This document shows positions 21,337 through 31,173 of a stretch of 64,000 bases of DNA, in pieces. Each line of letters starts with the position of its first letter. Positions within the stretch are counted from its first letter, which is position 1. The notes under the pieces are model-generated. The model was not told where the DNA came from. It made no database searches and saw only the letters and a list, made by a program, of their open reading frames with translations. Source of the DNA: Malonomonas rubra (GTDB lineage: Bacteria; Desulfobacterota; Desulfuromonadia; Desulfuromonadales; Geopsychrobacteraceae). The translations under genes were made by a program, and so were the position numbers. The DNA is taken from contig NZ_QKAP01000092.1 in the NCBI RefSeq assembly GCF_003247215.1, positions 1 to 64,000 on the forward strand, given 5' to 3'.

Positions 21337-22107
21337 ATGTCGTTTGAGGATTTGCTCAGTCAGGGGCAACGGGCCCTTGATGAAGATAATAGTCGCAAGG
21401 CGTTGGATCTGTTCCAAGAGGCAATCAAACTGGAGCAGACGGCAGAAGCCTGGTTGCTGTTGGCCGAAGCTCAGTTGGACGAAAATCAGCTGTTCAAAGC
21501 GAAAAAAAGTGTTATCTCCGGTCTTAAGTTGCAGGAGAATAATATCGATCTGCTCTATCTCTCTGCTGACATCAGCTTGGAGGAAGATCATATCGATCAG
21601 GCTCTTCAAACCTACCTGCGGATTATTGAGATCGACCCGGAGCAAATAGATGCGCGGGTCAATAAGGCGATGCTCGAATTGGAAAAGGATAACTTGGATG
21701 TCGCTGAGCAGACTTGCCGCGAAGCACTGCAGGCAGATCCTGAATCGGTATTGGCCCTGAATGCCCTAGGCGATATTCAAATTGCGGCTGGTAAAAATCA
21801 GGCTGCAATGGACGCTTACCTGAAAGCCGCCGAGATCGATCCGGACGAACCGCAAACTTATCTCAATTTGGCAGATCTCTATTATGAACAAGGGAAGTTG
21901 GATCAGGCCGAAGAGTCATGCCAGAAGGCTTTGCAGTTAGACGCCGGATTGTCGGCCGGTTACCTGACGCTCGGATATATCTATATGGATTTGGATCGAA
22001 GTCGGGAAGCAGTGGAGAACTTTCAGCAATTTCTGAAGCTGGAAAAAAGCCTTTCTTCCAAGCAGCTCCGTGATGAAGTGAGTGCTGTCATTGAAGGCTT
22101 GAAGTAA
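21337..22107 (+). CDS. Tetratricopeptide repeat protein
   Basis: The 256-residue protein is almost all TPR, about six tandem 34-residue units. Examples are EAWLLLAEAQLDENQLFKAKKSV, PESVLALNALGDIQIAAGKNQAA and PQTYLNLADLYYEQGKLDQAEES. No signal peptide or membrane helix is seen, so it should be a cytosolic protein-protein adaptor. It lies nine bases after the glyoxalase gene and just ahead of lrgAB. No partner can be named. Confidence 0.88.
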   Translation: MSFEDLLSQGQRALDEDNSRKALDLFQEAIKLEQTAEAWLLLAEAQLDENQLFKAKKSVISGLKLQENNIDLLYLSADISLEEDHIDQALQTYLRIIEIDPEQIDARVNKAMLELEKDNLDVAEQTCREALQADPESVLALNALGDIQIAAGKNQAAMDAYLKAAEIDPDEPQTYLNLADLYYEQGKLDQAEESCQKALQLDAGLSAGYLTLGYIYMDLDRSREAVENFQQFLKLEKSLSSKQLRDEVSAVIEGLK

Positions 22108-22133
22108 GTCGAGAATACTGTCTGGAGAATGTT

Positions 22134-22478
22134 ATGTTGCAGGGAATGGTTCTGCTGTTGTTGTTTCAGTTTCTGGGGGAGGGGATATCGCGTTTTTTAG
22201 CGCTGCCGATTCCTGGGAATGTCATCGGCATGGCATTACTGCTGGCAGCCCTGTCTGCCGGTTGGGTCAAGTCGGAGTGGCTTCAAGAGGCGGCTGAACT
22301 GCTTTTGTCCTACATGGCGATGTTCTTCGTCCCGGCTGGCGTTGGCGTGATGCTCTATTTTGACCTGATTGGTCGTGAGTGGTTACCGATTATTGCTGGG
22401 ACCGTGATTAGTACTTTCGTGGTGATGGCGGTGACGGGCTGGAGTGAGAATCTGCTCGACAAGCATGAGGAATCATAA
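22134..22478 (+). CDS. CidA/LrgA family holin-like protein
   Basis: The 114-residue membrane protein of about four helices carries the family signature FLALPIPGNVIGMALLL and the helix SYMAMFFVPAGVGVML. LrgA/CidA proteins are holin-like and act with LrgB/CidB. Proposed roles include control of murein hydrolase export, programmed lysis and transport of small carboxylates such as pyruvate or glycolate. The lrgB gene follows after two bases, so the pair is translated together. Confidence 0.92.
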   Translation: MLQGMVLLLLFQFLGEGISRFLALPIPGNVIGMALLLAALSAGWVKSEWLQEAAELLLSYMAMFFVPAGVGVMLYFDLIGREWLPIIAGTVISTFVVMAVTGWSENLLDKHEES

Positions 22479-22480
22479 CA

Positions 22481-23173
22481 GTGCGTGAACTACTCGCATC
22501 ACCATTATTCGGTGTTGTCCTGACCCTGTTGACATATCAGTTGGCAGAGTTACTTTACCGCCGTACCCGTTTTATTCTCTTTAACCCGGTTGCGGTTTCA
22601 ATTGTCAGTATCATTCTGTTGCTAAAGTTGTGCGACATTCCATATCAAAATTTCAATAGTGGCGGCCGGATGATCCTCTTTTTGCTCGGCCCTTCAGTTG
22701 TGGCGCTGGCGGTTCCGCTTTATCAGAGGCGCCAGGAAATCCTTAAACGAAAGCTGCCAATTCTAATCGGCATCGTTGCTGGAGCCATTTCGTCTATTAT
22801 TTCGGCAGCCGGGATCGCCTGGCTGCTTGGTGGAGGTCAAGGGGTAGTTTTGTCGTTAGTTCCCAAATCGGTCACCACACCTATTGCCATCGGCATATCT
22901 GAAAAGATCGGTGGCATTGTGCCTTTGACAGCCGCATTGGTGGTATTGACCGGCTGTCTCGGCGCCATCTGTGGCCCAGAGTTCTGTCGTTTGATCGGCA
23001 TTCGTTCTAAAGCCGCAATGGGATTGGCGGTTGGCACTGCTTCGCATGGCATCGGGACTGCTCGAATGTTGGGTGAGGATCGTTTCGCCGGAGCGATCGC
23101 CGGGTTGGCGATCGGCTTAAACGGACTGGCGACGGCATTGCTGGTTCCGCTGCTCTGGTTGTTGTTTGGTTGA
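22481..23173 (+). CDS. LrgB/CidB family membrane protein
   Basis: The 230-residue integral membrane protein has the LrgB signatures FLLGPSVVALAVPLY, LVPKSVTTPIAIGISEKIGG and GTASHGIGTARML. It starts with GTG two bases after the lrgA stop. It probably forms one complex with the LrgA-like protein. In plants and some bacteria the homologous pair moves glycolate or pyruvate; the substrate here is unknown. No LytSR-type or LysR-type regulator is adjacent. Confidence 0.93.
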   Translation: MRELLASPLFGVVLTLLTYQLAELLYRRTRFILFNPVAVSIVSIILLLKLCDIPYQNFNSGGRMILFLLGPSVVALAVPLYQRRQEILKRKLPILIGIVAGAISSIISAAGIAWLLGGGQGVVLSLVPKSVTTPIAIGISEKIGGIVPLTAALVVLTGCLGAICGPEFCRLIGIRSKAAMGLAVGTASHGIGTARMLGEDRFAGAIAGLAIGLNGLATALLVPLLWLLFG

Positions 23174-23868
23174 ATCTTTTTAACGCTTAAGGTAGGTCGA
23201 GCGAAAAAGATTTCTCTTAGTCCTAACACTAGATCGATAGTGTCGTCGGTGGTTGGGACGATACTGGTCTGACCGCTTTAGGGAAAAATCATGCAGCTGC
23301 GATTGAGGTGTCTTTGTGCAAGCAATCGGTGGCCCAGCGGGCAATCGTCCTTAATACGTGTCCCGGAAACAGCAGCTGTTATCGACCGAAAATTATGCTG
23401 GTAAGCCGATTTTTCTGCCGAGATTTAGCTAATTTAACTGTGGCGAGGGGGACGGTCAACTGACAGCTTGGCTGGAACAGTATAAGTAGCCATTAGCTTC
23501 GACTGATCTTCTCGGATATCGGGTCCGCGGTTGCGGCGAATAGTGAGGTGAATGTGCTGGGCGAATTTATACGGCTGTGGAAGCTTGGCTCGACGGTGAA
23601 GCAGAAAATCTAATTGTGGTCAACTATTCTTTTGTTCTCACCTGTCTGGTAATGGGCACGCTGATAATTTCACTGAATGATATAGGAAACTGTCATCTGT
23701 CGATAGCCCCCCCCAGTATCAGCTTGTTGCAGCTAAAAGATGATAGTCGCCGCTCGCTGGAATTCTTGAACCGTTCAGATGATCTGAACTCTTTGTTATT
23801 ACACTGAATTAAACACTTCTATCCATCAAACAAAGGTGGATGTGACATAGGTTGATAAAATTACAATG
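23174..23868. other. About 700 bases without a recognisable gene
   Basis: Reading both strands gave only short frames with no known motif. The longest, 23577-23807 plus, begins inside a longer unstarted frame and resembles nothing I know. A run of eight C lies at about 23707. Next to the broken transposase, this stretch is best read as decayed or inserted DNA. No tRNA or riboswitch fold was evident. Confidence 0.5.
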
Positions 23869-23896
23869 GGACCTATCTTCGAAGGGAGATAGGTCC
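23869..23896 (+). repeat. Perfect hairpin abutting the transposase start codon
   Basis: GGACCTATCT and AGATAGGTCC form a 10-base perfect stem with an 8-base loop (TCGAAGGG). The 3' arm ends on the base before the ATG at 23897, and the purine-rich ribosome-site sequence GAAGGGAGAT sits in the loop and stem. In a read-through transcript this would hide the ribosome site, a known way for insertion sequences to limit transposase made from outside transcripts. Confidence 0.6.
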
Positions 23897-24744
23897 ATGG
23901 ATATCAATCAGTTTTGCAACATGTTTTTAGATGAGGTGATCTGCCGTCGTTATCTGGAAAATGTGATTTGGCCCTTCGGCCGGTTTTGCCCGCATTATGG
24001 TTGCCTGAAGTCGTGGAGGATCAAAGGAGAGTCTTCTCGCTCTGGGCTTTACGAGTGCGCCGGTTTTTCTGGGCAGTTCACGGTGACAACCAAGACTCCC
24101 ATGCACAGCACCAAGCTGTCGCTGCAGATCTGGTTGATTGCGATGTGTCTCATCATCCGCTCCAGTAAGGGCATTTTCTCGGTTGGTCTGGCTCGATGGC
24201 TCGGGGTCTATCAAAAGACCGTCTGGAAAGTCGTCCACGCTATTCGTGCCATAATGGATGTACACACTGATACCGTAGGGATGTTGACCGGCATCGTTGA
24301 ACTGGATGAAAAATATCTTGGCGGAAAACCGAGATTCCAGCATGGGGTAAGCATCCCAAGGGCAGAGGAACCAAGAAGACCTGGGGGCACGTGGTAGTCA
24401 GCCGCAAAGGACCGGTCCGAACAGGGGTAATCACTAACGATAGCTATGCGACCCTGACACCCCATGTCAAGCAGGCCTTTTTTACTGGAGGCTTTGTTGA
24501 TAACAGATCAATTACACACCTACATGACGCTGGAAAAAGAATTTTCCGATCATGTAAGTGTTAATCACGGCCACAGGGAATACGCTTACGGAGAAGCACC
24601 CGTCAATACAGCGGAGTCCTTTAACGCGATTCTGGGAAGAGCGAAGCAGGGGGGATTTATTTTGTCAGTCGACAACATCTGCCGCGCGATCTCAGTGGGA
24701 TCGTCTTTCGCTGGAACAACCGGGGTCCAGTGAAAAAGAAGTGA
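23897..24744 (+). pseudogene. IS1595-family (ISXO2-like) transposase, frameshifted
   Basis: The 5' part starts MDINQF. It has a zinc-ribbon-like FCPHYGC, a helix-turn-helix region (SSKGIFSVGLARWLGVYQKTVWK) and the catalytic-domain start GIVELDEKYLGGKP, all typical of IS1595. The frame then breaks near 24345. The next part (KGRGTKKTWGHVVVSRKG) is in another frame. It returns to the first frame at a T-run near 24480 (LITDQLHTYMTLEKEF, then EAPVNTAESFNAILGRAKQGG). It shifts again near 24690 to reach the conserved ending IVFRWNNR. At least three shifts make it inactive. Clear terminal inverted repeats could not be found. The element lies between lrgB and the antiporter gene. Confidence 0.85.
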
Positions 24745-24897
24745 AACGGATTGTCAAAGATCGTGAGGCAAGCAAAGCCCGTTCAGGAACAGTTTGATGA
24801 CTTGCTTCAGCATGTGGTCGGCACTCAGCTTCGAAGAACCATCTGGGGCGGACCTGCTCAACCCCATCCTTTGTATTGTGGATAGAAACGAAATTAA

Positions 24898-26847
24898 ATG
24901 GGCATAGCTGCTGATATTGTCATTATTGTTGTTACCGCTCTGTTCGGTGGTTTGCTGGCGCAAAAATTCCGTCAACCCTTGATCTTGGGGTATATTCTAG
25001 CCGGCGTGGTCATCGGACCATTTACCGGCGGTGCGGTGACCGATGTCTACGAGGTCGAGAAACTCGCCGAGATAGGTGTGGCTCTTCTGTTGTTCGCTCT
25101 CGGCCTAGAGTTTTCCCTCAAAGAGTTGAAACCGGTTAAATATGTCGCTCTGCTCGGTGGTCCCATTCAGATAGTTTTGACGATCGGTTATGGTTATTTG
25201 ATCGGCCGATGGATCGGTTGGGAGACAGTGCCTTCCCTCTGGTTGGGAGGGATTGCGTCACTTTCTAGCACCATGGTGATTTTGAAGACCCTGATGAACC
25301 AGGGGATGATGGGAACCCTGTCCAGTCGCGTGATGATCGGTGTGCTGATTGTGCAGGATCTGGCTGTGGTGCCGCTGATGATCATGCTGCCACAACTCTC
25401 CGATCCGGCCAGTGGCTTGCCAATTCTCGGTGTCGCTGTAATAAAGTCGGTGGTCTTTCTTTTACTGATGTTTCTGGTCGGCACCCGCCTTTTACCCTGG
25501 TTGCTGGCAATTGTTGCCCGCTGGAATTCTCGCGAACTTTTTCTGCTGACGATCACAGCAATCGGGCTGGGAATAGGCTATGCTACCTATCTGGTCGGGT
25601 TGTCGTTCGCCTTCGGTGCATTTGTTGCCGGGATGGTGCTGAGTGAGTCGGATTATGGACATCAGGCGCTGAGCGATATCATCCCGCTGCGTGACCTGTT
25701 CGGACTGCTTTTTTTTACCTCGGTCGGCATGCTGCTGGAGCCTAATTTTCTATTAGAAAACTACGCCAGAGTATTGCGACTGGTCGGCTTGATCGCGGTC
25801 GGCAAAGGGGTGTTGATGGCCGCAATTGCGCGCGGGTTCGGCTACGGCAATGTGGTGCCGCTGGCGGTCGGTTTGGGTATGTTTCAGATTGGCGAATTTT
25901 CCTTCGTTCTCGGCCAAGTCGGACATGCGGGGGGATTCCTTGATGGTGTGCAGCATGCCTATATTCTTTCCGCTGCGATCTTCAGCATGGTGATTACCCC
26001 GCTGGCATCAGGATTGACGGCACCTCTTTATGGCATGAAGCGGCGTCTGATGAAAACCGATACGCTGGAAACCGTCAACCTGCCGCAAGAAGGGCTACAT
26101 CAACATATCGTAATTGCTGGTGGCGGTCGCGTCGGTCAACATATCGCTCAGGTGCTGCAGCAATTGGACGTTCCGTTCGTCGTCATTGAGTTGAGTCACC
26201 GCCTGATTGATATTTGTAAAAAATGTGGCTACCCTGCAATTTATGGAGATGCTGGTCAAGAGACGATTCTTGAGGCTGCCAATCTGGCTGAAGCACAACA
26301 GCTGCTAATTACCATGCCGAACATTACGACAACGGAAAGCATCGTTCGTTATGTACATCGCAATTATCCGGAACTGAATATCGTTGCCCGTGCCAATGGG
26401 GTGGAACAGATGGCGGCACTTTACGAAGACGGGGTGTATATGGTGATCATGCCTGAACTTGAGGCCGGTCTGGAAATAGCCCGGCAGGCGTTGCTCAATC
26501 TGAAGATTCCGATTCCGACCATTCAACGCTATACCGACTCGGTGCGACTCGATCATTATCACTCCGAAATACTGAACCAAGCGGGGAATCAGGAAATTCG
26601 TCTGTTGAAAAATGCTCGAGAACTGCTCGAATTGAGCTGGGAGCGACTGGGGGAGGATAGCCTGCTGGTTGGAAGGAGTTTAAGAACACTTGAGCTACGC
26701 CAAACGCTCGGTGTGTCTATTGTCGGGGTGCTGCGCGACGGAAAGTTCACCTTGAATCCGTCAGCCGATTTTGTTTTTCAGGTCGATGATATGATTGCCA
26801 TTATCGGCAGTCCGATTCAGCAGCAGGCGCTGCAGAATTTTAATTGA
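24898..26847 (+). CDS. CPA2 family cation/proton antiporter with RCK (TrkA-N and TrkA-C) domains
   Basis: The 649-residue protein has about 12 helices (residues 1-375) of the Na+/H+ exchanger fold, starting [30 protein letters not shown] cytoplasmic RCK N domain follows with a dinucleotide site ([20 protein letters not shown], about 402-421). A TrkA-C domain ends the protein (about 560-645). The layout is that of KefB/KefC/YbaL-type potassium or sodium efflux systems gated by a nucleotide. No KefF/KefG-type ancillary gene is adjacent. The ATG at 24898 has a weak ribosome site. A strong terminator follows. Confidence 0.92.
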   Translation: MGIAADIVIIVVTALFGGLLAQKFRQPLILGYILAGVVIGPFTGGAVTDVYEVEKLAEIGVALLLFALGLEFSLKELKPVKYVALLGGPIQIVLTIGYGYLIGRWIGWETVPSLWLGGIASLSSTMVILKTLMNQGMMGTLSSRVMIGVLIVQDLAVVPLMIMLPQLSDPASGLPILGVAVIKSVVFLLLMFLVGTRLLPWLLAIVARWNSRELFLLTITAIGLGIGYATYLVGLSFAFGAFVAGMVLSESDYGHQALSDIIPLRDLFGLLFFTSVGMLLEPNFLLENYARVLRLVGLIAVGKGVLMAAIARGFGYGNVVPLAVGLGMFQIGEFSFVLGQVGHAGGFLDGVQHAYILSAAIFSMVITPLASGLTAPLYGMKRRLMKTDTLETVNLPQEGLHQHIVIAGGGRVGQHIAQVLQQLDVPFVVIELSHRLIDICKKCGYPAIYGDAGQETILEAANLAEAQQLLITMPNITTTESIVRYVHRNYPELNIVARANGVEQMAALYEDGVYMVIMPELEAGLEIARQALLNLKIPIPTIQRYTDSVRLDHYHSEILNQAGNQEIRLLKNARELLELSWERLGEDSLLVGRSLRTLELRQTLGVSIVGVLRDGKFTLNPSADFVFQVDDMIAIIGSPIQQQALQNFN

Positions 26848-26862
26848 GTTATCAAATGAAAT

Positions 26863-26899
26863 AAAAAAGGCCGTCGGATTTCCGACGGCCTTTTTTTTC
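26863..26899. terminator. Bidirectional intrinsic terminator
   Basis: AAAAAAGGCCGTCGGA followed by TCCGACGGCCTTTTTTTT forms a 10-base perfect stem with A- and T-tracts on both sides. It ends transcription of the antiporter gene on plus and the PxxKW gene on minus. Confidence 0.93.
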
Positions 26900-26918
26900 A
26901 TAATGCAAAGCCGTGGTC

Positions 26919-27209
26919 TTACTTCTTTTTACCGGCAGCGGCCCGCTTGGCAGCTTTAAGCGGGTTGATACGAACATCATCAATCTTGATATCGATCTTC
27001 TTGTGGGTTGCAAAGTTACACAGCCCGGATGCCCACTTGACGGACGGACTCGGATAAGAGCTGCAGACATCGCCGATCGAGCCTTTGACGATACGCTCAC
27101 AACCCTGACATTCTTCAACAACAACCTGGCAGCTACCGCCTTCGGCAGAGCAGCCGGCTTTTTTCCAGAAAGTACATTCGGTACCTACGAGAACAGTTTG
27201 GCACAGCAT
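26919..27209 (-). CDS. PxxKW family cysteine-rich protein
   Basis: The 96-residue protein carries seven cysteines in its first 55 residues, spread over LCQTVLVGTECTFWKKAGC and CQVVVEECQGCERI, and more after. It has the family-naming PSVKW segment (PSPSVKWASGLCNFATHK) and a Lys/Ala-rich basic tail. Such proteins are found mostly in anaerobic deltaproteobacteria; the cysteines suggest metal or Fe-S binding, but the function is unknown. The ribosome site AGGAGGAAT precedes the ATG at 27209. It is a single-gene unit sharing the terminator with the antiporter gene. Confidence 0.82.
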   Translation of the reverse strand: MLCQTVLVGTECTFWKKAGCSAEGGSCQVVVEECQGCERIVKGSIGDVCSSYPSPSVKWASGLCNFATHKKIDIKIDDVRINPLKAAKRAAAGKKK

Positions 27210-27357
27210 GTTTCTATTCCTCCTAGCTTTATGCTTTGGTTCAGCGTTTAGAACGCTTACTAATAGCGAATTTCATTTCCTGAGTCAACGCTTTTTCTTT
27301 GTTTTTCGTGGTAGCAATCCATTGACGGGAGTTGCCGATTCTGGGTAGTCTGTGTTC

Positions 27358-27660
27358 ATGACCAAGATAAAGAAAGATCTCATGCCGGGTAGCGCAGAGT
27401 GGGAAGAGGTTTGCAAGCGTTGCGGTTGTTGCTGTTATGAAAAACTTGATTATCAGGGGCGTATCTATTACACGGATGTTCCCTGCCCACATCTGGATGT
27501 CGAACTTAACCAGTGCCGAATATATGAACAGCGCTCGGAACTGCATCCTGAATGCGCCCAATTGACACCTGAATTGGTTGCTGCCGGTATTCTTCCCGCA
27601 GATTGCCCCTATGTTGCAGGGATAGAAGACTATCCGGCCCCGGAAATCGATGCTGGTTGA
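27358..27660 (+). CDS. YkgJ/YcgN-type cysteine cluster protein
   Basis: This 100-residue protein is built round the cluster CKRCGCCCYEK and later CPHLDVELNQC and LHPEC, the pattern of the CxxCxxxxCC zinc- or iron-chelating family. The ORF track starts at GTG 27352; the ATG two codons later (27358) gives MTKIKKDLMPG and is the more natural start, though the ribosome site is weak. Family members are poorly understood; metal or Fe-S cluster binding is likely. Confidence 0.82.
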   Translation: MTKIKKDLMPGSAEWEEVCKRCGCCCYEKLDYQGRIYYTDVPCPHLDVELNQCRIYEQRSELHPECAQLTPELVAAGILPADCPYVAGIEDYPAPEIDAG

Positions 27661-27780
27661 GTTTTCGTAATAATTCCTGAACATTTCAGTTTGTGCTGTA
27701 GCCCCGCAGGATCATTTTCCTATGGTATATTTTACTTTTCAGTTTCTTATTTCCAACAAAACCAGCAAGGAGGGTTTTCA

Positions 27781-29202
27781 ATGTCTCAGATTAAGTTCGG
27801 GACTTCCGGATGGCGTGGGATTTTTTGCGAAGATTTTACCCTGAGCAATGTTCGCGTTGTGACTCAGGCAATTGCCGACCATCTGCACGCGGAAGGTTTG
27901 GCCGGCAGTGGTTTGATCATCGGTTACGATGCACGTTTCATGGGGGGGGACTTCGCGAGGGAAGCTGCTCGTGTCCTGGCTGGTGCTGGTATCAAAAGTT
28001 ATTTCTGCAAGCGGGACACACCGACTCCGGTCATTTCTCACGAATTACTCCGTCGCAAGTTGTCAGGTGCGATTAATTTCACTGCCAGCCACAATCCCTA
28101 TAATTATAATGGGATAAAATTCTCTCCTGCCTGGGGAGGTCCAGCCCTGCCCGAAACCACCGGGGATATTGAAAAACGCGCCAACGAAATGATCGGCGAA
28201 ATCGTTTTTAAGGATGTGAACGTGCACCGGGCTATCGAATTAGGCCTATTTGAAGAGATCGATCCGCGTGACGAGTATTTTAAGACCTTACACACATTGA
28301 TCGATTTTGAGGCGATTGCCGCTTCGGGGATGAAGATCGCGATTAATCCCCTCTTCGGTTCCGGACGTGGTTATCTAGACGATATTCTTGAACAAGCTGG
28401 TGTTGAGATTGTAAAGATCAATAATCACCTGGATCCCTATTTTGGCGGGGAACCGCCGGAGCCGGCTGAAGCCCATATCCCAGACTTTATTGAGTTGATC
28501 AAGTCTGACCCCGCGATCGGTCTTGGCCTAGCCACAGACGGCGATGCGGACCGTTTTGGCATCGTTGATGCCGACAGCAGCTACATCGAACCGAATTACA
28601 TTCTGGCACTGTTGTTCGATTATATGATCCGTCGCAAGGGGATGAAAGGAAACGCAGCGCGCAGCGTGGCGACGTCGCACCTGATTGACGCAGTTGCTAA
28701 ATATCACGGTGTCGAAGTTCTGGAAACACCCGTTGGTTTCAAGTACATAGGCGAGTACATCAGTGATGACAAGATTCTGATCGGTGGAGAAGAGAGTGCC
28801 GGACTGAGTATCTGTGGGCATGTTCCGGAAAAAGACGGCATCCTAGCCTGCCTGCTGGTGGCAGAGATGGTGGCTGTGGAAAAACGCACCCTTTTAGAGT
28901 TGCTTGATGACCTGTATTCCCGTGTCGGTGAAATTTACACTAAGCGGATCAATATCCGACTTTCTCCAGAGTTGGAAGCGGCATTGTCGGAGAAACTACA
29001 GAATCCGCCACAGCAGTTCGGTGGTCATCAGGTTAGTGAAGTAATTAAAATTGATGGAAATAAATTTATCTTTGCCGATGGCAGCTGGATGTTGTTTCGG
29101 AAGTCAGGGACTGAACCGGTTGTTCGTCTCTATGGAGAAGCTGTGACCGCCGAACGGTTAGACGAGTTGCTGAAACAGGCGGAACAATTCATCCTCAATT
29201 AG
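27781..29202 (+). CDS. Phosphoglucomutase/phosphomannomutase family protein
   Basis: This alpha-D-phosphohexomutase interconverts sugar 1- and 6-phosphates. The metal/phosphoserine site TASHNPYNYNGIK (near residue 101), Mg-binding DGDADRFG, sugar-binding GGEESAGLS and phosphate-binding RKSGTEP are all present in order. The 473 residues fit the family. The ORF track's start is 30 codons too early: the ATG at 27781 has AAGGAGGG upstream and starts with MSQIKFGTSGWRG, the family N-terminus. Glucose versus mannose specificity cannot be read off. It probably supplies sugar phosphates for glycogen, envelope polysaccharide or sugar nucleotides. Confidence 0.93.
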   Translation: MSQIKFGTSGWRGIFCEDFTLSNVRVVTQAIADHLHAEGLAGSGLIIGYDARFMGGDFAREAARVLAGAGIKSYFCKRDTPTPVISHELLRRKLSGAINFTASHNPYNYNGIKFSPAWGGPALPETTGDIEKRANEMIGEIVFKDVNVHRAIELGLFEEIDPRDEYFKTLHTLIDFEAIAASGMKIAINPLFGSGRGYLDDILEQAGVEIVKINNHLDPYFGGEPPEPAEAHIPDFIELIKSDPAIGLGLATDGDADRFGIVDADSSYIEPNYILALLFDYMIRRKGMKGNAARSVATSHLIDAVAKYHGVEVLETPVGFKYIGEYISDDKILIGGEESAGLSICGHVPEKDGILACLLVAEMVAVEKRTLLELLDDLYSRVGEIYTKRINIRLSPELEAALSEKLQNPPQQFGGHQVSEVIKIDGNKFIFADGSWMLFRKSGTEPVVRLYGEAVTAERLDELLKQAEQFILN

Positions 29203-29222
29203 GCCTTGCTTTAAAGATGCTA

Positions 29223-29256
29223 AAAAGAGGGAGATGCGGATGCTTCTCCCTCTTTT
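29223..29256 (+). terminator. Intrinsic terminator after phosphohexomutase
   Basis: AAAAGAGGGAGA pairs perfectly with TCTCCCTCTTTT across a 10-base loop, 20 bases past the stop codon. Confidence 0.85.
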
Positions 29257-29533
29257 GCTTGAGAGTTGAATTTATGAAATTATTATTAAAATATTTGACT
29301 AAAGTGTGTTCCTGTCTGTCATATATGGAAATGTGAATGTTGATTGTAAATGTATATACCATATCGATAACAGCAAAACTGGGAATCTCTCGATATCTAT
29401 TGCCGCGAGTTCATAACTCTGAATAATCTGATAACCGGGGCGTCGAAGAGTGAAATAATGCAGGACAAAGGATGGGTCTTAGCGTCTTTTTTATATAGGA
29501 ACAGACGCTTTTCAGTGTAAATGGGCTGATTTT
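29257..29533. other. A/T-rich intergenic region upstream of the HDOD-GGDEF gene
   Basis: The stretch has no open frame of note. It is locally A/T-rich (ATTATTAAAATATTTGAC) and probably holds the promoter of the next gene. No cyclic di-GMP riboswitch pattern was seen. Confidence 0.5.
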
Positions 29534-31048
29534 ATGATTGATCCAAAACTTAGCAATTTAATAAAAAATGAGGTGAAGTTTCCAACCTTGCCGGCAATTG
29601 CGTCTGAAATTTTACAGGCGGTGAGCAAAGATGATGCGGCACTGATTGAGTTGAGCAGTATTATTTCTCTCGCCCCTGCGTTATCGGTCAAGATATTGCG
29701 AGTTGCTAATTCCAGCCTGTTCGGATGCAACCAGGAAGTTACAGATATCAAACGTGCGGTTTCTATTTTGGGGACCAACACGGCCAAAAGTATTGCCTTG
29801 TCTTTTGTCATTACCGCGAATCTGAGCAAGCAACAGGATGTAGCATACAGTCTCGACCAATTCTGGCGTCATTCGGTGACTGCTGCCGTCGCTGCGGAGT
29901 TACTGTCGCAAAAATTGCAACGGGACATTCCTGACATTTTTCTTGTCGCCCTGTTGCAAGATTTAGGGGCACTGATGATTTTGTTAACGAAGGGAAGAGA
30001 ATACAAAGAGGTACTCGATGAGCTTTCCGATAACCCAACCGATTTGTGTCATCAGGAACATGAGCAATACGGTTTCGATCATCAGCAGGTCGCCTCATTG
30101 CTATTTTACCATTGGAACTTTCCCGAAAACCTTTTTACGCCAGTTCTTTATCATCATCATCCGGATCATGCCCCGGAAGAATTCAAGGGGAAAGTTGAAG
30201 TTCTATTTTGGGCAGATCAACTTGCAGAAATTTATACCGGAAAGAAGGTTGCGGAAAAGGCTCGTCAAGTGCAGTCAGCTTTAATGGCCGCCTACGGAAT
30301 GAATGAGGCCGAATCTCTTGAGCTTTTGGATGAAGTGGCCGAAAAAAGCCGAGAAATAATCACCTTGTTCGATATCGATCCACTCGACATGCAGCCGTTT
30401 TCGCAGGTATTGCAGCAAGCTAATCAGGACTTAGGTAGGTTGAATTTGAGCAAAGCTCAACTGTTTCTGGAACTGCATGAAGCCAAGGAACAGAACCAGC
30501 GCCTAATCCAAAAATTGCAGGATGCAAAAAATCGGTTAACTGAGATGGTTTCTCACGACAGCCTGACCAGTGTTTATAACCATCGTTATTTTCAGGAAGC
30601 GCTTGAGGCAGAGTTGGCCCGTGCGATCCGCTATCGTTCCTCTGTTTCGTTGGTACTTTTCGATATCGATTATTTCAAGCTGGTGAACGATAATTATGGT
30701 TATCTGGTCGGCGATATGGTGCTGATGAATATTGCCAAGGCGATTATTTCCACCGTACGAACCAACGATGTTGTTGCGCGTTTCGGCGGGGATGAGTTTG
30801 CAATTATTCTACCCTCGACGAATCGTGAGGGAGCCAGAACTTTCGCAGAGCACCTGCGTTCGTGTGTTGAGGGGATTGCGACCTCGGTCGAAGGAAAATG
30901 GGTTACCGCTACCATCAGTATCGGAACTGCGACCGCCGTTCCCTCTGAACAACAGATACAAAAGGATCAACTGATCGGGGCTGCCGACCGTGCTCTTTAT
31001 CAAGCCAAAAACGCGGGGCGGAACCAGGTTGTCCTGGCCGAAGGATAA
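29534..31048 (+). CDS. HDOD-GGDEF signalling protein, probable diguanylate cyclase
   Basis: The 504-residue protein has an N-terminal HDOD domain (about 15-215; FPTLPAIASEILQAV, SIISLAPALSVKILRVANSSLFG, ALLQDLGALMILL). A helical linker with coiled-coil character (about 290-340) leads to a GGDEF domain. The active motif RFGGDEF near 418 is intact, and an RxxD inhibitory site (RTND) lies five residues upstream. HDOD is a degenerate HD-GYP relative used as a signal-response domain. The protein should make cyclic di-GMP. It is the second cyclase with an intact feedback site in the window. Confidence 0.92.
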   Translation: MIDPKLSNLIKNEVKFPTLPAIASEILQAVSKDDAALIELSSIISLAPALSVKILRVANSSLFGCNQEVTDIKRAVSILGTNTAKSIALSFVITANLSKQQDVAYSLDQFWRHSVTAAVAAELLSQKLQRDIPDIFLVALLQDLGALMILLTKGREYKEVLDELSDNPTDLCHQEHEQYGFDHQQVASLLFYHWNFPENLFTPVLYHHHPDHAPEEFKGKVEVLFWADQLAEIYTGKKVAEKARQVQSALMAAYGMNEAESLELLDEVAEKSREIITLFDIDPLDMQPFSQVLQQANQDLGRLNLSKAQLFLELHEAKEQNQRLIQKLQDAKNRLTEMVSHDSLTSVYNHRYFQEALEAELARAIRYRSSVSLVLFDIDYFKLVNDNYGYLVGDMVLMNIAKAIISTVRTNDVVARFGGDEFAIILPSTNREGARTFAEHLRSCVEGIATSVEGKWVTATISIGTATAVPSEQQIQKDQLIGAADRALYQAKNAGRNQVVLAEG

Positions 31049-31115
31049 TGATCTGCCCACCTTCCGCTAGCAGTTCCTGATAAAGGGCAGGTTGATCCGT
31101 TGTTGCACAGCAAAC

Positions 31116-31151
31116 AAATCACCCAGCTGTTATCTGGTTGGGCTGATTTTT
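31116..31151 (+). terminator. Probable terminator after the HDOD-GGDEF gene
   Basis: AAATCACCCA and TGGGCTGATTTTT pair with one bulge and end in a T-run, before the convergent Mla-type operon. Confidence 0.45.
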
Positions 31152-31173
31152 CGAGATCGATTCTGTTAAGGTT

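Noticed and set aside
23577-23807. 76-residue plus-strand ORF
   Set aside because: No ribosome site, no family motif, and it lies in a region next to a broken insertion sequence.
29257-29533. Cyclic di-GMP riboswitch ahead of the HDOD-GGDEF gene
   Set aside because: No GEMM-type conserved segments were found on reading the region.
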